Positions 44,248-51,922 of a stretch of DNA of 64,000 nucleotides are shown piece by piece; position 1 is the stretch's first letter, and each line of letters opens with the position of its first letter. This stretch comes from Carboxydothermus hydrogenoformans Z-2901 (GTDB taxonomy: Bacteria > Bacillota > Z-2901 > Carboxydothermales > Carboxydothermaceae), in assembly GCF_000012865.1 (NCBI RefSeq), contig NC_007503.1, positions 682,001 to 746,000 on the forward strand. The letters run 5' to 3'. The position numbers were made by a program, and so were the translations under genes. The notes under the pieces were generated by a model, which did not search any database, was not told the DNA's origin, and saw only the letters and a list, made by a program, of their open reading frames with translations.

Positions 44248-44452
44248 TAAGAGGAAAGAAATAAAATACCAAGAAATATTTAGCAAATTATTGATATATA
44301 ATTTTAATCAGCAATAGACAGCAATAACGTATATTTTTTAAAAATAACTACTCTTGCACAAAAGTCAGAGAAGGTCAATAATTATAAGTGGAAGGTCAAG
44401 GAAAGTTAAAATAAAAATAAAACCTAAAAATCTATGACAGGGGGTGGTAGCC

Positions 44453-44869
44453 ATGCTCATGAGAAAATTTGATCCGTTCAGAGAAGTGTTAGATTTAAAT
44501 CGCCTGTTTGCCGAAGCCTTTGCACCGATTAGTAGAGGTGTATCAATCCCAAGGGTAGATATTCTTGATGAAGGCGATGAAATATTAGTTAAGGCAGAAC
44601 TCCCTGGCATAGAAGATAAGAACCAGATTGAGCTGTATGTCCAAAACGATCATCTAATTATTAAAGGACAGGTTAAAGATGAAATAGAAGCAAGAAACGA
44701 TAAATTCTATCGCAAGGAAATATTTACAGGCAGCTTTGAGCGAGTAGTGTACTTGCCGGTAGAAGTAGAACCTGCCAAAGCAACTGCTGAATATAAAAAC
44801 GGCATTTTAAACATCAGGCTCAAGAAGGCACAGGATAATCTGCGAGGATTTAAAGTGGATATCCAATAA
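44453..44869 (+). CDS. hsp20: Small heat-shock protein Hsp20 (alpha-crystallin domain)
   Basis: A 138-aa chaperone. The alpha-crystallin domain spans about residues 35-130 (VDILDEGDEILVKAELPGIEDKNQIEL; LIIKGQV; GSFERVVYLPVEVE; A-x-x-x-n-GvL-like YKNGILNIRLKKA). It holds unfolding proteins during heat stress. ATG 44453 follows GGGGGTGGT. Confidence 0.93.
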   Translation: MLMRKFDPFREVLDLNRLFAEAFAPISRGVSIPRVDILDEGDEILVKAELPGIEDKNQIELYVQNDHLIIKGQVKDEIEARNDKFYRKEIFTGSFERVVYLPVEVEPAKATAEYKNGILNIRLKKAQDNLRGFKVDIQ

Positions 44870-44878
44870 TCCTCCTCT

Positions 44879-44910
44879 CCCCGAAGTTTTAAGGCTTCGG
44901 GGTTTTTTTT
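44879..44910 (+). terminator. Terminator of hsp20
   Basis: Stem CCCCGAAG/CTTCGGGG with an 8-nt loop and eight T. Confidence 0.9.
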
Positions 44911-45036
44911 ACTTATTTAGTTTTTGTAGCTTAAAAATTAGAAGAATAAGTATTACTTTTTGTGTAATTTTATAAGATTACCAAGCTAGTTAATCTCCAA
45001 TTGAGGTAGTAAATCGGTGATTTTTTTGTTCTTAAT

Positions 45037-45450
45037 TTGAATCCGAACTTAAAACTGGCAGAAATCATGGAGTTTGATAACCACTTTTATGCAGAAGTCC
45101 AGGAAGTAGACAGCAAAAAATACGCTATGGAGTTAATAGTGGATAAAATTACTGGAGCAGTTTCTCCGGAAATGGGCCCTAATATGATGTGGAACACTAA
45201 ATATGGTCATATGGGGCGAATGATGGGCTGGGCTTATAACACATCCACAAAAAATCGTATCACCGCTGAACAAGCTTTGCAGCTTGCCCAGCAATACCTG
45301 GACAAAAACTTACCCGGCGTCAAAGCAGTAGAACCTCATGAATTTTACGGTTATTATACGCTTCATACTGAAAAAGATGGGAAAATTACTGGTATGTTAA
45401 GTGTCAACGGTGTTAACGGAAGTATCTGGTATCACTCGTGGCATGGGTAG
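45037..45450 (+). CDS. PepSY-domain-like protein, N-terminally truncated
   Basis: A 137-aa frame from TTG 45037. The second half ITAEQALQLAQQYLDKNLPG...HTEKDGKITGMLSVNGVNGSIWYHSWHG looks like a PepSY-like unit; the first half (NPNLKLAEIMEFDNHFYAEVQE) reads like the middle of another such unit. Relatives usually start with a signal peptide and a Met/Gly-rich segment, which are missing here, and no ribosome site precedes the TTG. I regard it as a 5'-deleted gene that may no longer be expressed. Confidence 0.55.
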   Translation: MNPNLKLAEIMEFDNHFYAEVQEVDSKKYAMELIVDKITGAVSPEMGPNMMWNTKYGHMGRMMGWAYNTSTKNRITAEQALQLAQQYLDKNLPGVKAVEPHEFYGYYTLHTEKDGKITGMLSVNGVNGSIWYHSWHG

Positions 45451-45484
45451 TTTTTGGGTATGGAAGAAAATGAGTAGGTAGAAA

Positions 45485-45538
45485 AAAGGGATAAGTAGCA
45501 TAAGTCCTTCATTTTCAGGGCTTTGCACTTATCCCTTT
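45485..45538 (+). terminator. Long inverted repeat after the PepSY gene
   Basis: AAAGGGATAAGT (45485-45496) pairs perfectly with ACTTATCCCTTT (45527-45538), with an inner AAGTCCT/AGGGCTT stem. A terminator or a small mobile-repeat remnant. Confidence 0.55.
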
Positions 45539-45623
45539 ACTATTAAACCAGACAAAGCCTGGATTACTTTGAACAGGTTTGCATGGTATAGGAAAACAGG
45601 TTAGTTTTAGTTCGTATTATTTC

Positions 45624-45803
45624 CTACACTTCCCCTTTTAGCCCATAACATCTACTAACCAATTCCATTCCCTGCATTCTGGCTCCTTCTTCAATACCCT
45701 TTCTAATTACTTCTGCGGCAAAGCTTTTGCTTCCATTTTTTACCGATTTTATCAGATTCAGAATGCTTTTACTTGGGCGGATAAAGGCAGTAGTTGTAAT
45801 CAA
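45624..45803 (-). pseudogene. C-terminal fragment of an unrecognised protein
   Basis: An open minus-strand frame of about 60 codons ends SFAAEVIRKGIEEGARMQG and then a short tail to TAG. It has coding-like composition but no ribosome site or proper start (only TTG at 45803), and a stop codon lies just upstream. It looks like the tail of a longer gene. Function unknown. Confidence 0.3.
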
Positions 45804-45898
45804 TCTCTGTTAATTCGCCAATTTACAAAAAGTGTGTAGTTCTTAGCAATAGTTATCTTTTATGCGGCATATTTTTTAAGCTCACCGGCAATCTTAGA

Positions 45899-46037
45899 TG
45901 CTCTGCCTTCAGAGCATAAAGGAAAATTATTTATTTTTTATTACTTTAGTTTACTTTTCTGGAGGTTATATTTTATGGAAAAAGCATCGTTAGTAGCTAA
46001 GTTTGTTGTAGCGTTCAAGCTGATTAACCTAATTTAG
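45899..46037 (+). other. Debris region: hairpin and 20-codon mini-ORF
   Basis: Within the gene-poor 45451-46564 stretch. A perfect hairpin ATGCTCTG-CCTT-CAGAGCAT lies at 45899-45918. ATG at 45975 with a GGAGG site opens MEKASLVAKFVVAFKLINLI then TAG (45975-46037), perhaps the first codons of a deleted gene. The minus strand around 45862-45915 reads RASKIAGELKKYAA-stop, another gene tail. Confidence 0.3.
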
Positions 46038-46147
46038 CTTGTGGTTAGTTTACTTCAAGTTAATACAAAATCCCTGTCACTAGTGACACTGCAAATAAAA
46101 AATAAAAGAGGCTTCGGAAAACGCAGAACCCTTTTTTTAATGTTAAT

Positions 46148-46324
46148 TTATTGTTTTGTTAATAACGTTTTGGTGTTACAAATGCAGTAGGCTGCTTGTC
46201 CCCGACCCTGGCCTTTAAACTGGCTTTGGCCTTGTCCTTCACTTTTTCCAGCATTATTATCATTGCCGTAAGCATTGCCACCGACAGTGGTTTTGTTGAT
46301 GTTAGCTGTTACTCGTACGGTCAT
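46148..46324 (-). CDS. Possible 58-aa protein or gene remnant
   Basis: MTVRVTANINKTTVGGNAYG... is rich in Gly, Asn and Gln and ends in CICNTKTLLTKQ. No ribosome site precedes the ATG. The periodic G/Q/N composition looks protein-like, but nothing similar is recognised. Confidence 0.25.
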   Translation of the reverse strand: MTVRVTANINKTTVGGNAYGNDNNAGKSEGQGQSQFKGQGRGQAAYCICNTKTLLTKQ

Positions 46325-46379
46325 CTGGGAATAAATTAGGTACTAATTATTTTGATCGAAAGGTGTCAACAACTTCGTA

Positions 46380-46459
46380 TAAGCTCATGAACCGCCGTAT
46401 ACCGAACGGTACGTACGGTTTGTAAGAGGACGGGGGTTAATCACCTCCTCTTACTCGAT
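46380..46459 (+). ncRNA. 3' end of a group II intron (domains V and VI)
   Basis: GAACCGCCGTATACCGAACG and GTACGTACGGTTT form the 34-nt domain V hairpin, with a CGC at the catalytic-triad position; next comes the domain VI-like stem GTAAGAGGA/TCCTCTTAC and the 3' terminus CTCGAT. The pattern is typical of bacterial group II introns. No intron-encoded reverse transcriptase is found upstream, so this is a 5'-truncated remnant. Confidence 0.75.
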
Positions 46460-46564
46460 TTATGCGTTCATACCTTCAAACTCTTTGTTCTTCATTAATG
46501 GAAATGGTATAATTTTCATAAAGAATATTCTGAAAATAAAAATAATGGTTCAAGGAGGGTCCAA

Positions 46565-49500
46565 ATGTTTATTACCGAAAACCAACTTGATGAATGGGTG
46601 CGGAGCAATAAGGGTGAAGCGCAAGGCACCATCGTTGAACTGATAGGGCGTCTTGTCGCTGCGTCATGTCCTAGGCCTCGAGAGCGCCGCTTTCATTGGA
46701 AGGACAGTATCGGCCAGCATGGCCCGGATGGGGTGTTGGATACTGATCTTGACTTTGAGCCGTTTGTCCCCAAAGGAAAATCATTTTGGGAAATTGGAAC
46801 CGGCTTAGGGACCCGCGATAAAGCCACTTCTGACTATAAAAAACTCACTGAAAATGTGCCTGAAAACATTCGGCGCGAAAGCACCTTCATCTTTGTGACG
46901 CCACTTTCCGGACAGAGAGAGTGGGAATATACATGGAAAAAGGACGCTCAGGCAGCCTGGCTTGAGGACCGCCGCACGAAAGGTGAATGGAAAGATGTTC
47001 GTGTCATTGATGGAACGAAACTGATCGATTGGTTGCGTCAGTTCCCGGCTATAGAACGGTGGCTTGCGCGCAAAATGGGTCTACCGGCACAGCAAATCGA
47101 CACACCCGAAGAGCGGTGGGAAGTGCTCCGAACATTCGGTGGACTTCCACTCACGCCCCAAGTTTTTCTTCTAAACAGAGAAGACGCTTACAATAAACTC
47201 AAAGAGGTATTTACTGGGAAAATTCAACGGCTTAAACTACAAACACACTTCCCTGACCAAATAGTCGACTTCGTTGCCGCTTGCGTGGCGACTCTTGACG
47301 AGGAGACACGCACAGATGTTGCCGGTCGGTGTTTGGTAATCTCGGGCATAGAAGCCTGGAATGCAATATGTGAGCAATATAGAAACCACATCTTGATAGC
47401 CGCACCTACTATCGATTTATCCGGGCATGAGGGTGTGATACTGCTTGAGAAAGCTCGGAGAGCCGGTCATTCTGTCATATATGGTGGTCTCTCTGGGGGC
47501 ATCCCGGAGGAGGATGCTGTTTTCCTTCCTCAGCCAAAGGTCTATCAGCTCAGTAAGGCGCTTGAGGAGGCCGGTTACAACGAAGAACGGGCTAGGCTCC
47601 TTGCTCAGAAAAGCGGTGGCAATCTCAGTACATTCCTGAAGCTTCTTCAAAACCTTTCTTTGACGCCAGAATGGGCTCAATGGCCCGACGCTGCAGATCT
47701 GGTTATCGCTGTGTTACTCGGAGCGTGGAACGAAAAGTACGAAGCTGATCGCAGGGTTGCGGAGACCCTATCTGGAAAACCCTATGAGCAATGGATAGCA
47801 AAGATACGTGAACTTGCGCTTCGTCCAAACACTCCTTTAACATATCAAGATGGTATATGGAAGTTTATTGCTCGTTATGAAGGATGGTATGCGCTGGGAC
47901 CTCGGGTTTTTGACGAGCACTTGGATCGCTTGCGAAGTGCAATGGTGACTGTTCTGCGTGAGAAGGATCCTAAGTTTGATTTGCCTACCGACAAGCGATA
48001 TGCTGCACAAATCTATGGAAAAGTCCTTGCTCACTCTCAATTGCTGCGTAATGGCTTGGCAGAGTCTTTGGCCCTTCTTGGTAATCACCCTGGGGCGCTG
48101 ACTTCTGCTTCGTTTGGAAAAGCTGAGGCAACGGCAATTCTCGCGGCCCGCGAGATCTTGAGTGACGCGGACTGGGTGCTGTGGGCGAGCTTGAACGATG
48201 TGCTGCCATTGCTGGCAGAGGCTGCACCTAATGAATTTTTGGATGCGGTTGAAGCAGCTTTACGTAAAACTCCGTGTCCGTTTGACGAGCTGTTTGCCCA
48301 AGAAACCTCTGGAATAACCAGTGCCAACTACATGACAGGGGTACTGTGGGCGCTGGAGACCCTGGCTTGGGATCCCGACCACCTTATCCGGGTGGTATGC
48401 ATCCTAGGGGCACTTGCCGCACGCGATCCAGGGGGTACCTGGGCGAACCGACCAGCCAATTCTCTCACTACGATTTTCTTACCCTGGCTACCCCAGACCT
48501 GCGCATCTGTTGCAAAACGTCGTACGGCTGTTGCTACTCTGTTCAATGAAAATTCAGATGTTGCATGGAAAGTTTTGTTGAGTCTACTCCCGGAGTCGCA
48601 CTCAGTATCGTTCGGTACACGAAAGCCTACGTGGAGGAAAACGATCCCTGATAATTGGCCAAAAGGCGTTACATACGCCGAGTACTGGGAACAGGTTAAG
48701 GGTTACGCAGAGATGGCTGTCAAAGTTGCCGAGGGTAATGTCCAAAGGCTTGTTGAACTGATAGCGCGGCTGCCGGATTTGCCGCCCTCTGCTTGTGATC
48801 AGCTTTTGACGCACCTTGAATCGGAGGCTATTCTGGCGCTCCCAGAAACCGACCGACTGCACTTATGGAATGCGCTTGCTGATCTGGTTACTAAACACAG
48901 AAAGTTTGCCGATACTGACTGGGCGATGGAATCTCGTCAGGTTGATAGAATTGAGGCCATTGCTAAACGACTTGCCCCGAAATCACCTGCTCTTCTTCAC
49001 AAACGGCTGTTCAGCGAGCGTGATTTCGATCTATACGAAGAGAAGGGCGATTTTGAACAGCAGGTAGAGCAGTTGGAGAGGCGCCGTCAGCAAGCAGTGC
49101 AAGAGATCGCTGAAACAGGTGGCTCACAGGCGGTCATTGATTTTGCCGCGTCGGTTCAGTCGCCTTGGCGTGTAGGGTTTTCATTCGGATGCGTTGCAAC
49201 TGTTGACGCTGACAGCGCAATATTGCCTGATATGCTCCATACTGAACGGAGGGATCTTGCGCAGTTTGTAGGCGGGTTTGTACGAGGTAGATTGCACAGC
49301 CAAGGTTGGGCGTGGGTTGACAAAATAGATACCAGCAATTGGACGCCTGACCAGATTGGGCAATTTCTCTCCAACTTACCGTTTGTCCCAGAGACTTGGA
49401 AACGTTCGGCGTGTCTTCTTGGCGACGACGAATTGCCATATTGGAAGAAAACAGTTGCGAACCCGTATGAGACACAGACTGGACTTGAACTTGCCGTTGA

Positions 49501-50362
49501 TAAGCTGATTGAGTATGACAGGCCGTTTGCCGCGATTCGATGCTTATACAGAATGCTGGTGGACAAGCAGCCTCTTGATAGCACAAGGGCTCTTTCCGCC
49601 TTGTTTGCGGCGCTAGATTCATCTGAAAGCGCGAGCGCAAACGACACTTACAAGATCGTAGAGATCATAAAGGCTTTGCAAAACGACCCAAAGACGAATC
49701 AGGACGATCTCTTCCGAGTCGAATGGGCCTATCTGCCTTTGTTAGAGCACAACCAGGATGCCTCGCCTAAATTGTTGGAACGCCGATTGGCAAGCGATCC
49801 TGATTTCTTCTGCGAAGTGATTCGCTTGGTTTTTCCGTCAAAAAATGAAGATTGCTCAACTCATGAACCAACGGAGCAAAACAAAAACATTTCAGCCAAT
49901 GCCTTGCGTCTCCTGTGGAATTGGAAAACGCCTCCTGGTACTCGTGCAGACGGTTCTTACGATGGTGATGCGCTAATTGCTTGGCTGGATGTGGTGAAAA
50001 GAAAATGTTCTGAAACTGGGCACTTGGAGATTGCATTAAAAAAGGTCGGACACGTGCTCGTGTATGCGCCTCCTGATCCTGACGGGTTGTGGATTCATCG
50101 GTCTGCTGCTGCGGTTCTTAATTCGGAAGATTCAGAAGAGATGCGTGTTGGATTTAGAATCGAGCTGTTTAACTCTCGGGGGATGCATTGGGTGGACCCA
50201 TCAGGAAAATCCGAGAGGAAACTGGCAGCCAAATATCGCAAGCAGGCTGAGGAAATTGAGGCGGCAGGTTACTACCGTCTTGCGAGCACACTAAAGGAAC
50301 TAGCAAAAGAGTACGACCGTGAAGCAGAACGCATTTTATCCCGACAACTTTCTGAAGAGTGA
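46565..50362 (+). CDS. Large protein with nuclease-like N-terminus, candidate anti-phage defence protein
   Basis: A 1265-aa protein of no family I can name. The first ~170 residues contain GPDGVLD (D55), GKSFWEIGTG (E76) and RDKATSDYKK (K86), a spacing compatible with a PD-(D/E)xK-type nuclease, then TFIFVTPL and a helix ending AIERWLARKMG. Residues ~200-370 resemble an NTPase-like module without a Walker A loop (VDFVAACVATLDEETR, GRCLVISGIEAWNAI). The remaining ~850 residues are helical, without known motifs. AAGGAGGG precedes the ATG. Higher GC and different codon use from its neighbours indicate transfer. It sits between a group II intron scrap and an hsdR scrap, beside a type I restriction operon. 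Function unproven. Confidence 0.55.
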   Translation: MFITENQLDEWVRSNKGEAQGTIVELIGRLVAASCPRPRERRFHWKDSIGQHGPDGVLDTDLDFEPFVPKGKSFWEIGTGLGTRDKATSDYKKLTENVPENIRRESTFIFVTPLSGQREWEYTWKKDAQAAWLEDRRTKGEWKDVRVIDGTKLIDWLRQFPAIERWLARKMGLPAQQIDTPEERWEVLRTFGGLPLTPQVFLLNREDAYNKLKEVFTGKIQRLKLQTHFPDQIVDFVAACVATLDEETRTDVAGRCLVISGIEAWNAICEQYRNHILIAAPTIDLSGHEGVILLEKARRAGHSVIYGGLSGGIPEEDAVFLPQPKVYQLSKALEEAGYNEERARLLAQKSGGNLSTFLKLLQNLSLTPEWAQWPDAADLVIAVLLGAWNEKYEADRRVAETLSGKPYEQWIAKIRELALRPNTPLTYQDGIWKFIARYEGWYALGPRVFDEHLDRLRSAMVTVLREKDPKFDLPTDKRYAAQIYGKVLAHSQLLRNGLAESLALLGNHPGALTSASFGKAEATAILAAREILSDADWVLWASLNDVLPLLAEAAPNEFLDAVEAALRKTPCPFDELFAQETSGITSANYMTGVLWALETLAWDPDHLIRVVCILGALAARDPGGTWANRPANSLTTIFLPWLPQTCASVAKRRTAVATLFNENSDVAWKVLLSLLPESHSVSFGTRKPTWRKTIPDNWPKGVTYAEYWEQVKGYAEMAVKVAEGNVQRLVELIARLPDLPPSACDQLLTHLESEAILALPETDRLHLWNALADLVTKHRKFADTDWAMESRQVDRIEAIAKRLAPKSPALLHKRLFSERDFDLYEEKGDFEQQVEQLERRRQQAVQEIAETGGSQAVIDFAASVQSPWRVGFSFGCVATVDADSAILPDMLHTERRDLAQFVGGFVRGRLHSQGWAWVDKIDTSNWTPDQIGQFLSNLPFVPETWKRSACLLGDDELPYWKKTVANPYETQTGLELAVDKLIEYDRPFAAIRCLYRMLVDKQPLDSTRALSALFAALDSSESASANDTYKIVEIIKALQNDPKTNQDDLFRVEWAYLPLLEHNQDASPKLLERRLASDPDFFCEVIRLVFPSKNEDCSTHEPTEQNKNISANALRLLWNWKTPPGTRADGSYDGDALIAWLDVVKRKCSETGHLEIALKKVGHVLVYAPPDPDGLWIHRSAAAVLNSEDSEEMRVGFRIELFNSRGMHWVDPSGKSERKLAAKYRKQAEEIEAAGYYRLASTLKELAKEYDREAERILSRQLSEE

Positions 50363-50372
50363 GGTATAGCCT

Positions 50373-50474
50373 GTGCATCCATTCACCCAATCAGTTGTTG
50401 AAGACGCCGCTTTCGCCTTTTTTTGCTCCTTAAATGGAATGGACAAAAATGTACGACATGATAACGTTAACTAG
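50373..50474 (+). pseudogene. N-terminal scrap of a type I restriction subunit (hsdR-like)
   Basis: GTG at 50373, with GTGAGG upstream, opens VHPFTQSVVEDAAFAFF, very like the first residues of some HsdR proteins (TESVVEDAALAWLE). After about 20 codons the similarity ends and the frame stops at 50472. It begins 10 nt after the 1265-aa gene, so both probably belonged to one operon before an insertion sequence cut it. Confidence 0.5.
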
Positions 50475-50489
50475 ATAGGGCAGAGTGAG

Positions 50490-50689
50490 GTGGCAGCAAG
50501 GAAAAATTTTAGTACCGAAGAGACACTGGCTATCATAGCAGAAGCCGAAAAGCTCTTTTGTTACCAAAATTGCAGTGTGCCGCAAATATGGGACTGTCAA
50601 AAGCACCATTGAGTACTGGAAGAAGCATTTTCTTGAATTAATAACGGTAATGATTTATCATCGGAACTGGCTAACTTGAGAATAGAGAA
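50490..50689 (+). pseudogene. Frameshifted IS3-type orfA transposase remnant
   Basis: GTG 50490 opens VAARKNFSTEETLAIIAEAEK; after a one-base shift the sequence continues VTKIAVCRKYGTVKSTIEYWKKHF, the helix-turn-helix of IS3-like OrfA proteins (K(R/K)xFSxExKxxIvxEae). No orfB remains. Confidence 0.6.
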
Positions 50690-50804
50690 AGTAATGCTTT
50701 GCTCCATCATAGTGCTATGAACTTACAAATTAATTTGGCATCCATTTTTCAGAATAAAATAGCATAGAAGTAGGCCATATAATCTGCAAAAATTGCAAAA
50801 TATT

Positions 50805-51164
50805 TTAGGAAAGCACAAAAACTTTTTGCAAAATATCATGTTCTATGGTCAAAGGCTCAACTTTATAGCTCTGGGTAATTTGGACCAGAGGCTTATTCTG
50901 GTTTAAGGTAAGTTTATCTAAAAGATGCGGAAGGCCAGAGAGAATTAAGATAAATGGATTTTTCGAATCCATGCTAAAGTTAAAGAGAATAATTGTATCT
51001 CAAAGGAAAAGGTCTTTAGCCATTTGTATCTCGTCTAAGATAAAAACTGGAGTAATCATTCTTTCCCGAAAAAAACCTGAGGGGAAAACATTCTTTCTAT
51101 CCCGGCGGGCATATTCACGATGGGCATATTCACGGACTGATATCTTAAAATCGTAAAAAATCAT
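50805..51164 (-). pseudogene. AAA+ ATPase of a transposition module (ExeA/TniB-like), with in-frame stop
   Basis: A 120-codon minus-strand frame with one internal TGA (51002-51000). It reads MITPVFILDEIQMAKDLFL-stop-DTIILFNFSMDSKNPFILIL-SGLPHLLDKLTLNQNKPLVQI. VFILDEIQ is a Walker B and LSGLPHLLDKL the sensor/Arg region of transposition ATPases related to ExeA and TniB. The Walker A part is missing, so the gene is both truncated and interrupted. A tandem REYAHREYARRD lies near the N-terminus. Confidence 0.6.
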
Positions 51165-51320
51165 CAGAACAAATCATCCCAAACATTTTGCAAAATTTAT
51201 AGCAATTTGTTTGGGGTTTAAAAATTTTTTTGACTGTTCTATTTTGAAAAATTTTATGAGGATTTGGTAAAGGTAATTTGATAAAGAACAGCAATAAGTC
51301 GTGCTAAGAAAAAAATATAT

Positions 51321-51848
51321 GTGGTAACTTCTATAGAACCGGAAGACTTAAATGTAGAAAATAGCAAAAATAATGGTCCAAAATTGCTGAAAAAATATCT
51401 ACAGTATGTAAGAGAAATTTCCAATGGCAATAGAGATGCAGCAAATGATATATTAAAGAGCTTACTTGATACAAATGTATTACGAGACAAGATTAAGCCA
51501 TTTGATAGCGGATTTGAAGAAGAAGTATATAATGCCTTGGTGAAGAGAGGTTATATTGTTGACAATCAGGTGGGGGTTGCAGGCTACAAAATTGATTTAG
51601 CAATCTATGATCCTATCCAGTCTAAATATGTTTTGGGTATAGAGTGTGATGGTGCGGCTTATCATAGTTCAAAAAATGCTCGAGAAAGAGATATACATCG
51701 GCAGAGATTTTTAGAATCAAAAGGTTGGAAGATATATAGAATCTGGAGTAGAGATTGGTGGGAAAATCCGCAAAATGAAATAGAGAAAATTGAGAAGTAT
51801 TTAAATGCTCTTGGTTTTAATAAACCAGCTAAAATGAATTGGGCTTAA
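51321..51848 (+). CDS. C-terminal fragment of a superfamily I helicase with a Vsr-like endonuclease domain
   Basis: A 175-aa frame. The nuclease part (about 60-165) has [48 protein letters not shown] and [16 protein letters not shown], the MTES_1575/DUF559-like endonuclease at the end of large DUF4011-type defence helicases. Upstream codons in the same frame read [19 protein letters not shown], the last helicase motif, but a stop lies just before. It is therefore the tail of a deleted ~1500-aa protein. If expressed from GTG 51321 it would be a free nuclease domain. Confidence 0.65.
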   Translation: MVTSIEPEDLNVENSKNNGPKLLKKYLQYVREISNGNRDAANDILKSLLDTNVLRDKIKPFDSGFEEEVYNALVKRGYIVDNQVGVAGYKIDLAIYDPIQSKYVLGIECDGAAYHSSKNARERDIHRQRFLESKGWKIYRIWSRDWWENPQNEIEKIEKYLNALGFNKPAKMNWA

Positions 51849-51922
51849 AAATTAACGCACAGCAGGTAAAGATATATTTTTGGCGAATAACAGTATTGAT
51901 TCTAAAATTAAGGGTGAGGTTA

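Noticed and set aside
45599-45830. Intact gene on the minus strand
   Set aside because: No proper start or ribosome site and an upstream stop; only a C-terminal fragment can be supported.
49134-49647. Minus-strand ORFs of 160-170 aa
   Set aside because: They are inside the 1265-aa gene, have no ribosome sites and show no family motifs.
51000-51002. In-frame TGA in the ATPase remnant as selenocysteine
   Set aside because: The position is not a conserved Cys in the family, the gene lacks its Walker A part, and no SECIS-like stem follows.
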